In this document: positions 35,611-49,079 of the stretch, piece after piece
Layout: every line of letters starts with the position of its first letter
Position numbering within the stretch: position 1 is the stretch's first letter
Origin: Gordius sp. MW1
Lineage: Eukaryota > Nematomorpha > Gordioida > Gordea > Gordiidae
Direction of reading: 5' to 3'
Assembly (NCBI GenBank): GCA_964036665.1
Contig: OZ038531.1
Location: forward strand, 14,694,168 to 14,758,167
DNA length: 64,000 nt
Notes under the pieces: model-generated
Told to the model about the DNA's origin: nothing
Seen by the model: only the letters and a program-made list of their open reading frames with translations
The model's database searches: none
Position numbers and translations under genes: made by a program

Positions 35611-38600
35611 TACAACAAACTAATCGCAACAATAAAACGTTGTCTTTTGTCAAAATGATAGTTCTGGCAGCTTAAAACCTCTTTTCGGAAGTCAATCGAG
35701 GATAATGGGATTCTCAAATTGGCTTACTTTTATATATTTTTTCATGCTCTTTCACATAGAATCGAAAAAAATAAATATTTTTACCTCAAAATTTTTCACA
35801 TATTTTTCTTTGAACCGTATTCATCCGATGAAAGTTGTCGTTTTCAGACGTGGTTTCTATGATCCCAAGTAAAAATTTATCAGAATCTAAAAACTATTAC
35901 TTTGAAATCATGATCGCATAGAGCAGTTTTTAAAAATTAAGCACTCACGTTGCGATACAACAAACTAATCGCAACAATAAAACGTTGTCTTTTGTCAAAA
36001 TGATAGTTCTCGCAGCTTAAAACCTCTTTTAGGAAGTCAATCGAGGATAATAGGATTCTCAAATTGGCTTACTTTTATATATTTTTTTATGCTCTTTCAC
36101 ATAGAATCGAAAAAAATAAATATTTTTACCTCAAAATTTTTCTTATATTATTCTTTGAACCGTATTCATCCGATGAAAGTTGTCGTTTTCAGACGTGGTT
36201 TCTATGATCCCAAGTAAGAATTTATCAGAATCTAAAAACTATTACTTTGAAATCATGATCGCATAGAGCAGTTTTCTAAGTACTCACGTTGCGATACAAC
36301 AAACTAATCGCAACAATAAAACGTTGTCTTTTGTCAAAATGATAGTTCTCGCAGCTTAAAACCTCTTTTCGGAAGTCAATCGAGGATAATGGGATTCTCA
36401 AATTGGCTTACTTTTATATATTTTTTCATGCTCTTTCACATAGAATCGAAACCGTATTCATCCGATGAAAGTTGTCGTTTTCAGACGTGGTTTCTTAGAT
36501 CCCAAGTAAAAATTTATCAGAATCTAAAAACTATTACTTTGAAATCATGATCGCATAGAGCAGTTTTCAAAAATTAAGCACTCACGTTGCGATACAACAA
36601 ACTAATCGCGACAATAAAACGTTGTCTTTTGTCAAAATGATAGTTCTCGCAGCTTAAAACCTCTTTTCGGAAGTCAATTGAGGATAATAGGATTCTCAAA
36701 TTGGCTTACTTATATATATTTTTTCATGCTCTTTCACATAGAATCGAAAAAAATAAATATTTTTAGCTCAAAATTTTTCACATATTTTTCTTTGAACCGT
36801 ATTCATCCGATGAAAGTTGTCGTTTTCAGACGTGGTTTCTATGATCCCAAGTAATTTATCAGAATCTAAAAACTATTACTTTGAAATCATGATCGCATAG
36901 AGCAGTTTTCAAAAATTAAGCACTCACGTTGCGATACAACAAACTAATCGCAACAATAAAACGTTGTCTTTTGTCAAAATGATAGTTCTCGCAGCTTAAA
37001 ACCTCTTTTCGGAAGTCAATCGAGGATAATAGGATTCTCAATTTGGCTTACTTTTGTATATTTTTTATGCTCTTTCACATAGAATCGAAAAAAATAAATA
37101 TTTTTAGCTCAAAATTTTTCACATATTTTTCTTTGAACCGTATTCATCCGATGAAAGTTGTCGTTTTCAGACGTGGTTTCTATGATCCCAAGTAAAAATT
37201 TATCAGAATCTAAAAACTATTACTTTGAAATCATGATCGCATAGAGCAGTTTTCAAAAATTAAGCAATCACGTTGCGATACAACAAACTAATCGCAACAA
37301 TAAAACGTTGTCTTTTGTCAAAATGATAGTTCTCGCAGCTTAAAACCTCTTTTCGGAAGTCAATCGAGGATAATAGGATTCTCAAATTGGCTTACTTTTA
37401 TATATTTTTTTATGCTCTTTCACAAAGAATTGAAAAAAATAATTATTTTTGCCTCAAAATTTTTCACATATTTTTCTTTGAACCGTATTCATCCGATGAA
37501 AGTTGTCGTTTTCAGACGTTGTTTCTATAACCCCAAGTAAAAACTTATCAGAATCTAAAAACTATTACTTTGAAATCATGCATAGAGCAGTTTTCAAAAA
37601 TTAAGCACTCACGTTGCGATACAACAATCTAATCGTAACAATAAAACGTTGTCTTATGTCAAAATGATAGTTCTCGCAGCTTAAAACCTCTTTTCGGAAG
37701 TCAATCGAGGATAATAGGATTCTCAAATTGGCTTACTTTTATATATTTTTTCATGCTCTTTCACATAGAATTGAAAAAAATAACTATTTTTACCTCAAAA
37801 TTTTTCACATAGTTTTCTTTGAACCGTATTCATCCGATGAAAGTTGTCGTTTTCAGACGTGGTTTCTATGATCCCAAGTAAAAATTTATCAGAATCTAAA
37901 AACTATTACTTTGAAATCATGATCGCATAGAGCAGTTTTCAAAAATTAAGCACTCACGTTGCGATACAACAAACTAATCGCAACAATAAAACGTTGTCTT
38001 TTGTCAAAATGATAGTTCTCGCAGCTTAAAACCTCTTTTCGGAAGTCAATCGAGGATAATGGGATTCTCAAATTGGCTTACTTTTATATATTTTTTCATG
38101 CTCTTTCACAAAGAATCGAAAAAAATAAATATTTTTACCTCAAAATTTTTCACATATTTTTCTTTGAACCGTATTCATCCGATGAAAGTTGTCGTTTTCA
38201 GACGTGGTTTCTATGATCCCAAGTAAAAATTTATCAGAATCTAAAAACTATTACTTTGAAATCATGATCGCATAGAGCAGTTTTCAAAAATTAAGCACTC
38301 ACGTTGCGATACAACAAACTAATCGCAACAATAAAACGTTGTCTTTTGTCAAAATGATAGTTCTGGCAGCTTAAAACCTCTTTTCGGAAGTCAATCGAGG
38401 ATAATGGGATTCTCAAATTGGCTTACTTTTATATATTTTTTCATGCTCTTTCACATAGAATCGAAAAAAATAAATATTTTTACCTCAAAATTTTTCACAT
38501 ATTTTTCTTTGAACCGTATTCATCCGATGAAAGTTGTCGTTTTCAGACGTGGTTTCTATGATCCCAAGTAAAAATTTATCAGAATCTAAAAACTATTACT

Positions 38601-41265
38601 TTGAAATCATGATCGCATAGAGCAGTTTTTAAAAATTAAGCACTCACGTTGCGATACAACAAACTAATCGCAACAATAAAACGTTGTCTTTTGTCAAAAT
38701 GATAGTTCTCGCAGCTTAAAACCTCTTTTAGGAAGTCAATCGAGGATAATAGGATTCTCAAATTGGCTTACTTTTATATATTTTTTTATGCTCTTTCACA
38801 TAGAATCGAAAAAAATAAATATTTTTACCTCAAAATTTTTCTTATATTATTCTTTGAACCGTATTCATCCGATGAAAGTTGTCGTTTTCAGACGTGGTTT
38901 CTATGATCCCAAGTAAGAATTTATCAGAATCTAAAAACTATTACTTTGAAATCATGATCGCATAGAGCAGTTTTCTAAGTACTCACGTTGCGATACAACA
39001 AACTAATCGCAACAATAAAACGTTGTCTTTTGTCAAAATGATAGTTCTCGCAGCTTAAAACCTCTTTTCGGAAGTCAATCGAGGATAATGGGATTCTCAA
39101 ATTGGCTTACTTTTATATATTTTTTCATGCTCTTTCACATAGAATCGAAACCGTATTCATCCGATGAAAGTTGTCGTTTTCAGACGTGGTTTCTTAGATC
39201 CCAAGTAAAAATTTATCAGAATCTAAAAACTATTACTTTGAAATCATGATCGCATAGAGCAGTTTTCAAAAATTAAGCACTCACGTTGCGATACAACAAA
39301 CTAATCGCGACAATAAAACGTTGTCTTTTGTCAAAATGATAGTTCTCGCAGCTTAAAACCTCTTTTCGGAAGTCAATTGAGGATAATAGGATTCTCAAAT
39401 TGGCTTACTTATATATATTTTTTCATGCTCTTTCACATAGAATCGAAAAAAATAAATATTTTTAGCTCAAAATTTTTCACATATTTTTCTTTGAACCGTA
39501 TTCATCCGATGAAAGTTGTCGTTTTCAGACGTGGTTTCTATGATCCCAAGTAATTTATCAGAATCTAAAAACTATTACTTTGAAATCATGATCGCATAGA
39601 GCAGTTTTCAAAAATTAAGCACTCACGTTGCGATACAACAAACTAATCGCAACAATAAAACGTTGTCTTTTGTCAAAATGATAGTTCTCGCAGCTTAAAA
39701 CCTCTTTTCGGAAGTCAATCGAGGATAATAGGATTCTCAATTTGGCTTACTTTTGTATATTTTTTATGCTCTTTCACATAGAATCGAAAAAAATAAATAT
39801 TTTTAGCTCAAAATTTTTCACATATTTTTCTTTGAACCGTATTCATCCGATGAAAGTTGTCGTTTTCAGACGTGGTTTCTATGATCCCAAGTAAAAATTT
39901 ATCAGAATCTAAAAACTATTACTTTGAAATCATGATCGCATAGAGCAGTTTTCAAAAATTAAGCAATCACGTTGCGATACAACAAACTAATCGCAACAAT
40001 AAAACGTTGTCTTTTGTCAAAATGATAGTTCTCGCAGCTTAAAACCTCTTTTCGGAAGTCAATCGAGGATAATAGGATTCTCAAATTGGCTTACTTTTAT
40101 ATATTTTTTTATGCTCTTTCACAAAGAATTGAAAAAAATAATTATTTTTGCCTCAAAATTTTTCACATATTTTTCTTTGAACCGTATTCATCCGATGAAA
40201 GTTGTCGTTTTCAGACGTTGTTTCTATAACCCCAAGTAAAAACTTATCAGAATCTAAAAACTATTACTTTGAAATCATGCATAGAGCAGTTTTCAAAAAT
40301 TAAGCACTCACGTTGCGATACAACAATCTAATCGTAACAATAAAACGTTGTCTTATGTCAAAATGATAGTTCTCGCAGCTTAAAACCTCTTTTCGGAAGT
40401 CAATCGAGGATAATAGGATTCTCAAATTGGCTTACTTTTATATATTTTTTCATGCTCTTTCACATAGAATTGAAAAAAATAACTATTTTTACCTCAAAAT
40501 TTTTCACATAGTTTTCTTTGAACCGTATTCATCCGATGAAAGTTGTCGTTTTCAGACGTGGTTTCTATGATCCCAAGTAAAAATTTATCAGAATCTAAAA
40601 ACTATTACTTTGAAATCATGATCGCATAGAGCAGTTTTCAAAAATTAAGCACTCACGTTGCGATACAACAAACTAATCGCAACAATAAAACGTTGTCTTT
40701 TGTCAAAATGATAGTTCTCGCAGCTTAAAACCTCTTTTCGGAAGTCAATCGAGGATAATGGGATTCTCAAATTGGCTTACTTTTATATATTTTTTCATGC
40801 TCTTTCACAAAGAATCGAAAAAAATAAATATTTTTACCTCAAAATTTTTCACATATTTTTCTTTGAACCGTATTCATCCGATGAAAGTTGTCGTTTTCAG
40901 ACGTGGTTTCTATGATCCCAAGTAAAAATTTATCAGAATCTAAAAACTATTACTTTGAAATCATGATCGCATAGAGCAGTTTTCAAAAATTAAGCACTCA
41001 CGTTGCGATACAACAAACTAATCGCAACAATAAAACGTTGTCTTTTGTCAAAATGATAGTTCTGGCAGCTTAAAACCTCTTTTCGGAAGTCAATCGAGGA
41101 TAATGGGATTCTCAAATTGGCTTACTTTTATATATTTTTTCATGCTCTTTCACATAGAATCGAAAAAAATAAATATTTTTACCTCAAAATTTTTCACATA
41201 TTTTTCTTTGAACCGTATTCATCCGATGAAAGTTGTCGTTTTCAGACGTGGTTTCTATGATCCCA
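35410..41265 (+). repeat. About 2.2 copies of a 2699-bp higher-order unit
   Basis: GTTCTGGCAGC occurs at 35661, 38360 and 41059, exactly 2699 bp apart. Within each period lie CTTATATTATTC, GTAAGAATTT, TTTCTAAGTACTC, one short unit, GTAATTTATCAG, CAATTTGGC, a unit lacking ATCG after CATG (about 37577/40276), GTTTCTATAACCCC and GACGTTGTTTC. The left edge is near 35.41 kb (CATAGAATCG against CAAAGAATCG). The match ends near 41.27 kb, where GTAATTTATC replaces GTAAAAATTTATC. The first two copies look identical in the parts compared. Confidence 0.85.
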
Positions 41266-41479
41266 AGTAATTTATCAGAATCTAAAAACTATTACTTTGA
41301 AATCATGATCGCATAGAGCAGTTTTCAAAAATTAAGCACTCACGTTGCGATACAACAAACTAATCGCAACAATAAAACGTTGTCTTTTGTCAAAATGATA
41401 GTTCTCGCAGCTTAAAACCTCTTTTCGGAAGTCAATCGAGGATAATAGGATTCTCAAATTGGCTTACTTTTATATATTT

Positions 41480-42170
41480 TTTCATGCTCTTTCACATAGA
41501 ATCGAAAAAAATAAATATTTTTACCTCAAAATTTTTCACATATTTTTCTTTGAACCGTATTCATCCGATGAAAGTTGTCGTTTTCAGACGTGGTTTCTAT
41601 GATCCCAAGTAAAAATTTATCAGAATCTAAAAACTATTACTTTGAAATCATGATCGCATAGAGCAGTTTTCAAAAATTAAGCACTCACGTTGCGATACAA
41701 CAAACTAATCGCAACAATAAAACGTTGTCTTTTGTCAAAATGATAATCTCGCAGCTTAAAACCTCTTTTCGGAAGTCAATCGAGGATAATGGGATTCTCA
41801 AATTGGCTTACTTTTATATATTTTTTCATGCTCTTTCACATAGAATCGAAAAAAATAAATATTTTTACCTCAAAATTTTTCACATATTTTTCTTTGAACC
41901 GTATTCATCCGATGAAAGTTGTCGTTTTCAGACGTGGTTTCTATGATCCCAAGTAAAAATTTATCAGAATCTAAAAACTATTACTTTGAAATCATGATCG
42001 CATAGAGCAGTTTTCAAAAATTAAGCACTCACGTTGCGATACAACAAACTAATCGCAACAATAAAACGTTGTCTTTTGTCAAAATGATAATCTCGCAGCT
42101 TAAAACCTCTTTTCGGAAGTCAATCGAGGATAATGGGATTCTCAAATTGGCTTACTTTTATATATTTTTT
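41480..42170 (+). repeat. Adjacent pair of units with a small deletion (GATAATCTCGC)
   Basis: The usual GATAGTTCTCGC is reduced to GATAATCTCGC at about 41742 and again at about 42086, 344 bp apart and nowhere else that I saw. This is a recent duplication of one unit. The deletion changes the reading frame, which accounts for an open frame of 73 codons at 41725-41946. I read that frame as a by-product, not a gene. Confidence 0.7.
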
Positions 42171-44269
42171 CATGCTCTTTCACATAGAATCAAAACCGTA
42201 TTCATCAGATGAAAGTTGTCGTTTTTAGACGTGGTTTCTTAGATCCCAAGTAAAAATTTATCAGAATCTAAAAACTATTACTTTGAAATCATGATCGCAT
42301 AGAGCAGTTTTCAAAAATTAAGCACTCACGTTGCGATACAACAAACTAATCGCGACAATAAAACGTTGTCTTTTGTCAAAATGATAGTTCTCGCAGCTTA
42401 AAACCTCTTTTCGGAGGTCAATCGAGGATAATAGGATTCTCAAATTGGCTTACTTATATATATTTTTTCATGCTCTTTCACATAGAATCGAAAAAAATAA
42501 ATATTTTTACCTCAAAATTTTTCACATATTTTTCTTTGAACCGTATTCATCCGATGAAAGTTGTCGTTTTCAGACGTGGTTTCTATGATCCCAAGTAAAA
42601 ATTTATCAGAATCTAAAAACTATCACTTTGAAATCATGATCGCATAGAGCAGTTTTCAAAAATTAAGCACTCACGTTGCGATACAACAAACTAATCGCAA
42701 CAATAAAACGTTGTCTTTTGTCAAAATGATAGTTCTCGCAGCTTAAAACCTCTTTTCGGAAGTCAATCGAGGATAATAGGATTCTCAAATTGGCTTACTT
42801 TTATATATTTTTTCATGCTCTTCCACATAGAATCGAAAAAAATAAATATTTTTACCTCAAAATTTTTCACATATTTTTCTTTGAACCGTATTCATCCGAT
42901 GAAAGTTGTCGTTTTCAGACGTGGTTTCTATGATCCCAAGTAAAAATTTATCAGAATCTAAAAACTATTACTTTGAAATCATGATCGCATAGAGCAGTTT
43001 TTAAAAATTAAGCACTCACGTTGCGATACAACAAACTAATCGCAACAATAAAACGTTGTCTTTTGTCAAAATGATAGTTCTCGCAGCTTAAAACCTCTTT
43101 TAGGAAGTCAATCGAGGATAATAGGATTCTTAAATTGGCTTACTTTTATATATTTTTTCATGCTCTTTCACATAGAATCGAAAAAAATAAATATTTTTAG
43201 CTCAAAATTTTTCACATATTTTTCTTTGAACCGTATTCATCCGATGAAAGTTGTCGTTTTCAGACGTGGTTTCTATGATCCCAAGTAAAAATTTATCAGA
43301 ATCTAAAAACTATTACTTTGAAATCATGATCGCATAGAGCAGTTTTCAAAAATTAAGCACTCACGTTGCGATACAACAAACTAATCGCAACAATAAAACG
43401 TTGTCTTTTGTCAAAATGATAGTTCTCGCAGCTTAAAACCTCTTTTCGGAAGTCAATCGAGGATAATAGGATTCTCAAATTGGCTTACTTTTGTATATTT
43501 TTTTATGCTCTTTCACATAGAATCGAAAAATATAAATATTTTTACCTCTAAATTTTTCACATATTTTTCTTTGAACCGTATTCATCCGATGAAAGTTGTC
43601 GTTTTCAGACGTGGTTTCTATGATCCCAAGTAAAAATTTATCAGAATCTAAAAACTATTACTTTGAAATCATGATCGCATAGAGCAGTTTTCAAAAATTA
43701 AGCACTCACGTTGCGATACAACAAACTAATCGCAACAATAAAACGTTGTCTTTTGTCAAAATGATAGTTCTCGCAGCTTAAAACCTCTTTTCGGAAGTCA
43801 ATCGAGGATAATAGGATTCTCAAATTGGCTTACTTTTATATATTTTTTTATGCTCTTTCACAAAGAATTGAAAAAAATAATTATTTTTGCCTCAAAATTT
43901 TTCACATATTTTTCTTTGAACCGTATTCATCCGATGAAAGTTGTCGTTTTCAGACGTGGTTTCTATAACCCCAAGTAAAAACTTATCAGAATCTAAAAAC
44001 TATTACTTTGAAATCATGATCGCATAGAGCAGTTTTCAAAAATTAAGCACTCACGTTGCGATACAACAATCTAATCGCAACAATAAAACGTTGTCTTTTG
44101 TCAAAATGATAGTTCTCGCAGCTTAAAACCTCTTTTCGGAAGTCAATCGAGGATAATAGGATTCTCAAATTGGCTTACTTTTATATATTTTTTCATGCTC
44201 TTTCACATAGAATTGAAAAAAAAACTATTTTTACCTCAAAATGTTTCACATAGTTTTCTTTAAACCGTA

Positions 44270-47200
44270 TTCATCCGATGAAAGTTGTCGTTTTCAGACG
44301 TGGTTTCTATGATCCCAAGTAAAAATTTATCAGAATCTAAAAACTATTACTTTGAAATCATGATCGCATAGAGCAGTTTTCAAAAATTAAGCACTCACGT
44401 TGCGATACAACAAACTAATCGCAACAATAAAACGTTGTCTTTTGTCAAAATGATAGTTCTCGCAGCTTAAAACCTCTTTTCGGAAGTCAATCGAGGATAA
44501 TGGGATTCTCAAATTGGCTTACTTTTATATATTTTTTCATGCTCTTTCACAAAGAATCGAAAAAAAAAAATATTTTTACCTCAAAATTTTTCACATATTT
44601 TTCTTTGAACCGTATTCATCCGATGAAAGTTGTCGTTTTCAGACGTGGTTTCTATGATCCCAAGTAAAAATTTATCAGAATCTAAAAACTATTACTTTGA
44701 AATCATGATCGCATAGAGCAGTTTTCAAAAATTAAGCACTCACGTTGCGATACAACAAACTAATCGCAACAATATAACGTTGTCTTTTGTCAAAATGATA
44801 GTTCTCGCAGCTTAAAACCTCTTTTCGGAAGTCAATCGAGGATAATGGGATTCTCAAATTGGCTTACTTTTATATGTTTTTTCATGCTCTTTCACATAGA
44901 ATCGAAACCGTATTCATCAGATGAAAGTTGTCGTTTTCAGACGTGGTTTCTTAGATCCCAAGTAAACATTTATCAGAATCTAAAAACTATTACTTTGAAA
45001 TCATGATCGCATAGAGCAGTTTTCAAAAATTAAGCACTCACGTTGCGATACAACAAACTAATCGCGACAATAAAACGTTGTCTTTTGTCAAAATGATAGT
45101 TCTCGCAGCTTAAAACCTCTTTTCGGAGGTCAATCGAGGATAATAGGAATCTCAAATTGGCTTACTTATATATATTTTTTCATGCTCTTTCACATAGAAT
45201 CGAAAAAAATAAATATTTTTACCTCAAAATTTTTCACATATTTTTCTTTGAACCGTATTCATCCGATGAAAGTTGTCGTTTTCAGACGTGGTTTCTATGA
45301 TCCCAAGTAAAAATTTATCAGAATCTAAAAACTATTACTTTGAAATCATGATCGCATAGAGCAGTTTTCAAAAATTAAGCACTCACGTTGCGATACAACA
45401 AACTAATCGCAACAATAAAACGTTGTCTTTTGTCAAAATGATAGTTCTCGCAGCTTAAAACCTCTTTTTGGAAGTCAATCGAGGATAATAGGATTCTCAA
45501 ATTGGCTTACTTTTATATATTTTTTTATGCTCTTTCACATAGAATCGAAAAAAATAAATATTTTTGCCTCAAAATTTTTCACATATTTTTCTTTGAACCG
45601 TTCATCCGATGAAAGTTGTCGTTTTCAGACGTGGTTTCTATGATCCCAAGTAAAAACTTATCAGAATCTAAAAACTATTACTTTGAAATCATGATCGCAT
45701 AGAGCAGTTTTCAAAAATTAAGCACTCACGTTGCGATACAACAAACTAATCGCGACAATAAAACGTTGTCTTTTGTCAAAATGATAGTTCTCGCAGCTTT
45801 AAACTTCTTTTCGGAAGTCAATCGAGGATAATAGGATTCTCAAATTGGCTTACTTTTGTATATTTTTTTATGCTCTTTCACATAGAATCGAAAAATATAA
45901 ATATTTTTACCTCAAAATTTTTCACATATTTTTCTTTGAACCGTATTCATCCGATTAAAGTTGTCGTTTTCAGACGTGGTTTCTATGATCCCAAGTAAAA
46001 ATTTATCAGAATCTAAAAACTATTAATTTGAAATCATGATCGCATAGAGCAGTTTTCAAAAATTAAGCACTCACGTTGCGATACAACAAACTAATCGCAA
46101 CAATAAAACGTTGTCTTTTGTCAAAATGATAGTTCTCGCAGCTTAAAACCTCTTTTCGGAAGTCAATCGAGGATAATAGGATTCTCAAATTGGCTTACTT
46201 TTATATATTTTTTTATGCTCATTCACATAGAATCGAAAAAAATAAATATTTTTGCCTCAAAATTTTTCACATATTTTTCTTTGAACCGTATTCATCCGAT
46301 GAAAGTTGTCGTTTTCAGACGTGGTTTCTATGATCCCAAGTAAAAACTTATCAGAATCTAAAAACTATTACTTTGAAATCATGATCGCATAGAGCAGTTT
46401 TCAAAAATTAAGCACTCACGTTGCGATACAACAATCTAATCGCAACAATAAAACGTTGTCATTTGTCAAAATGATAGTTCTCGCAGCTTAAAACCTCTTT
46501 TCGGAAGTCAATCGAGGATAATAGGATTCTCAAATTGGCTTACTTTTATATATTTTTTCATGCTCTTTCACATAGAATTGAAAAAAATAAATATTTTTAC
46601 CTCAAAATTTTTCACATAGTTTTCTTTGAACCGTATTCATCCGATGAAAGTTGTCGTTTTCAGACATGGTTTCTTAGATCCCAAGTAAAAATTTATCAGA
46701 ATCTAAAAACTATTACTTTGAAATCATGATCGCATAGAGCAGTTTTCAAAAATTAAGCACTCACGTTGCGATACAACAAACTAATCGCAACAATAAAACG
46801 TTGTCTTTTGTCAAAATGATAGTTCTCGCAGCTTAAAACCTCTTTTCGGAAGTCAATCGAGGATAATAGGATTCTCAAATTGGCTTACTTTTATATATTT
46901 TTTTATGCTCATTCACATAGAATCGAAAAAAATAAATATTTTTGCCTCAAAATTTTTCACATACTTTGAACCGTATTCATCCGATGAAAGTTGTCGTTTT
47001 CAGACGTGGTTTCTATGATCCCAAGTAAAAACTTATCAGAATCTAAAAACTATTACTTTGAAATCATGATCGCATAGAGCAGTTTTCAAAAATTAAGCAC
47101 TCACGTTGCGATACAACAAACTAATCGCAACAATAAAACGTTGTCTTTTGTCAAAATGATAGTTCTCGCAGCTTAAAACCTCTTTTCGGAAGTCAATCGA

Positions 47201-48660
47201 GGATAATGGGATTCTCAAATTGGCTTACTTTTATATATTTTTTCATGCTCTTTCACAAAGAATCGAAAAAAAAAAATATTTTTACCTCAAAATTTTTCAC
47301 ATATTTTTCTTTGAACCGTATTCATCCGATGAAAGTTGTCGTTTTCAGACGTGGTTTCTATGATCCCAAGTAAAAATTTATCAGAATCTAAAAACTATTA
47401 CTTTGAAATCATGATCGCATAGAGCAGTTTTCAAAAATTAAGCACTCACGTTGCGATACAACAAACTAATCGCAACAATAAAACGTTGTCTTTTGTCAAA
47501 ATGATAGTTCTCGCAGCTTAAAACCTCTTTTCGGAAGTCAATCGAGGATAATGGGATTCTCAAATTGGCTTACTTTTATATGTTTTTTCATGCTCTTTCA
47601 CATAGAATCGAAACCGTATTCATCAGATGAAAGTTGTCGTTTTCAGACGTGGTTTCTTAGATCCCAAGTAAACATTTATCAGAATCTAAAAACTATTACT
47701 TTGAAATCATGATCGCATAGAGCAGTTTTCAAAAATTAAGCACTCACGTTGCGATACAACAAACTAATCGCGACAATAAAACGTTGTCTTTTGTCAAAAT
47801 GATAGTTCTCGCATCTTAAAACCTCTTTTCGGAGGTCAATCGAGGATAATAGGAATCTCAAATTGGCTTACTTATATATATTTTTTCATGCTCTTTCACA
47901 TAGAATCGAAAAAAATAAATATTTTTACCTCAAAATTTTTCACATATTTTTCTTTGAACCGTATTCATCCGATGAAAGTTGTCGTTTTCAGACGTGGTTT
48001 CTATGATCCCAAGTAAAAATTTATCAGAATCTAAAAACTATTACTTTGAAATCATGATCGCATAGAGCAGTTTTCAAAAATTAAGCACTCACGTTGCGAT
48101 ACAACAAACTAATCGCAACAATAAAACGTTGTCTTTTGTCAAAATGATAGTTCTCGCAGCTTAAAACCTCTTTTCGGAAGTCAATCGAGGATAATAGGAT
48201 TCTCAAATTGGCTTACTTTTATATATTTTTTTATGCTCTTTCACATAGAATCGAAAAAAATAAATATTTTTGCCTCAAAATTTTTCACATATTTTTCTTT
48301 GAACCGTATTCATCCGATGAAAGTTGTCGTTTTCAGACGTGGTTTCTATGATCCCAAGTAAAAACTTATCAGAATCTAAAAACTATTACTTTGAAATCAT
48401 GATCGCATAGAGCAGTTTTCAAAAATTAAGCACTCACGTTGCGATACAACAAACTAATCGCGACAATAAAACGTTGTCTTTTGTCAAAATGATAGTTCTC
48501 GCAGCTTTAAACTTCTTTTCGGAAGTCAATCGAGGATAATAGGATTCTCAAATTGGCTTACTTTTGTATATTTTTTTATGCTCTTTCACATAGAATCGAA
48601 AAATATAAATATTTTTACCTCAAAATTTTTCACATATTTTTCTTTGAACCGTATTCATCC
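44270..48660 (+). repeat. Tandem duplication with 2706-bp offset (44.27-45.95 and 46.97-48.66 kb)
   Basis: CAAAGAATCG with a long A run (44550/47256), TTTTATATGTTTTTTC, the CATCAGATG short unit, GTAAACATTT (about 44963/47669), GGAATCTC (about 45147/47853) and TTTAAACTTC recur at about 2706 bp. The first copy has lost two bases in CCGTATTC (about 45598), moving the offset to about 2708. The match ends at GATTAAAG (45.95 kb) against GATGAAAG (48.66 kb). Confidence 0.78.
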
Positions 48661-49079
48661 GATGAAAGTTGTCGTTTTCAGACGTGGTTTCTATGATCCC
48701 AAGTAAAAACTTATCAGAATCTAAAAACTATTACTTTGAAATCATGATCGCATAGAGCAGTTTTCAAAAATTAAGCACTCACGTTGCGATACAACAATCT
48801 AATCGCAACAATAAAACGCTGTCTTTTGTCAAAATGATAGTTCTCGCAGCTTAAAACCTCTTTTCGGAAGTCAATCGAGGATAATAGGATTCTCAAATTG
48901 GCTTACTTTTATATATTTTTTTATGCTCATTCACATAGAATCGAAAAAAATAAATATTTTTGCCTCAAAATTTTTCACATACTTTGAACCGTATTCATCC
49001 GATGAAAGTTGTCGTTTTCAGACGTGGTTTCTATGATCCCAAGTAAAAACTTATCAGAATCTAAAAACCATTACTTTGA

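Noticed and set aside
41725-41946. 73-codon open frame
   Set aside because: It exists because the small deletion GATAATCTCGC joins two reading frames within the satellite. The sister unit 344 bp downstream has the same deletion but runs into a short unit. No protein family resemblance.
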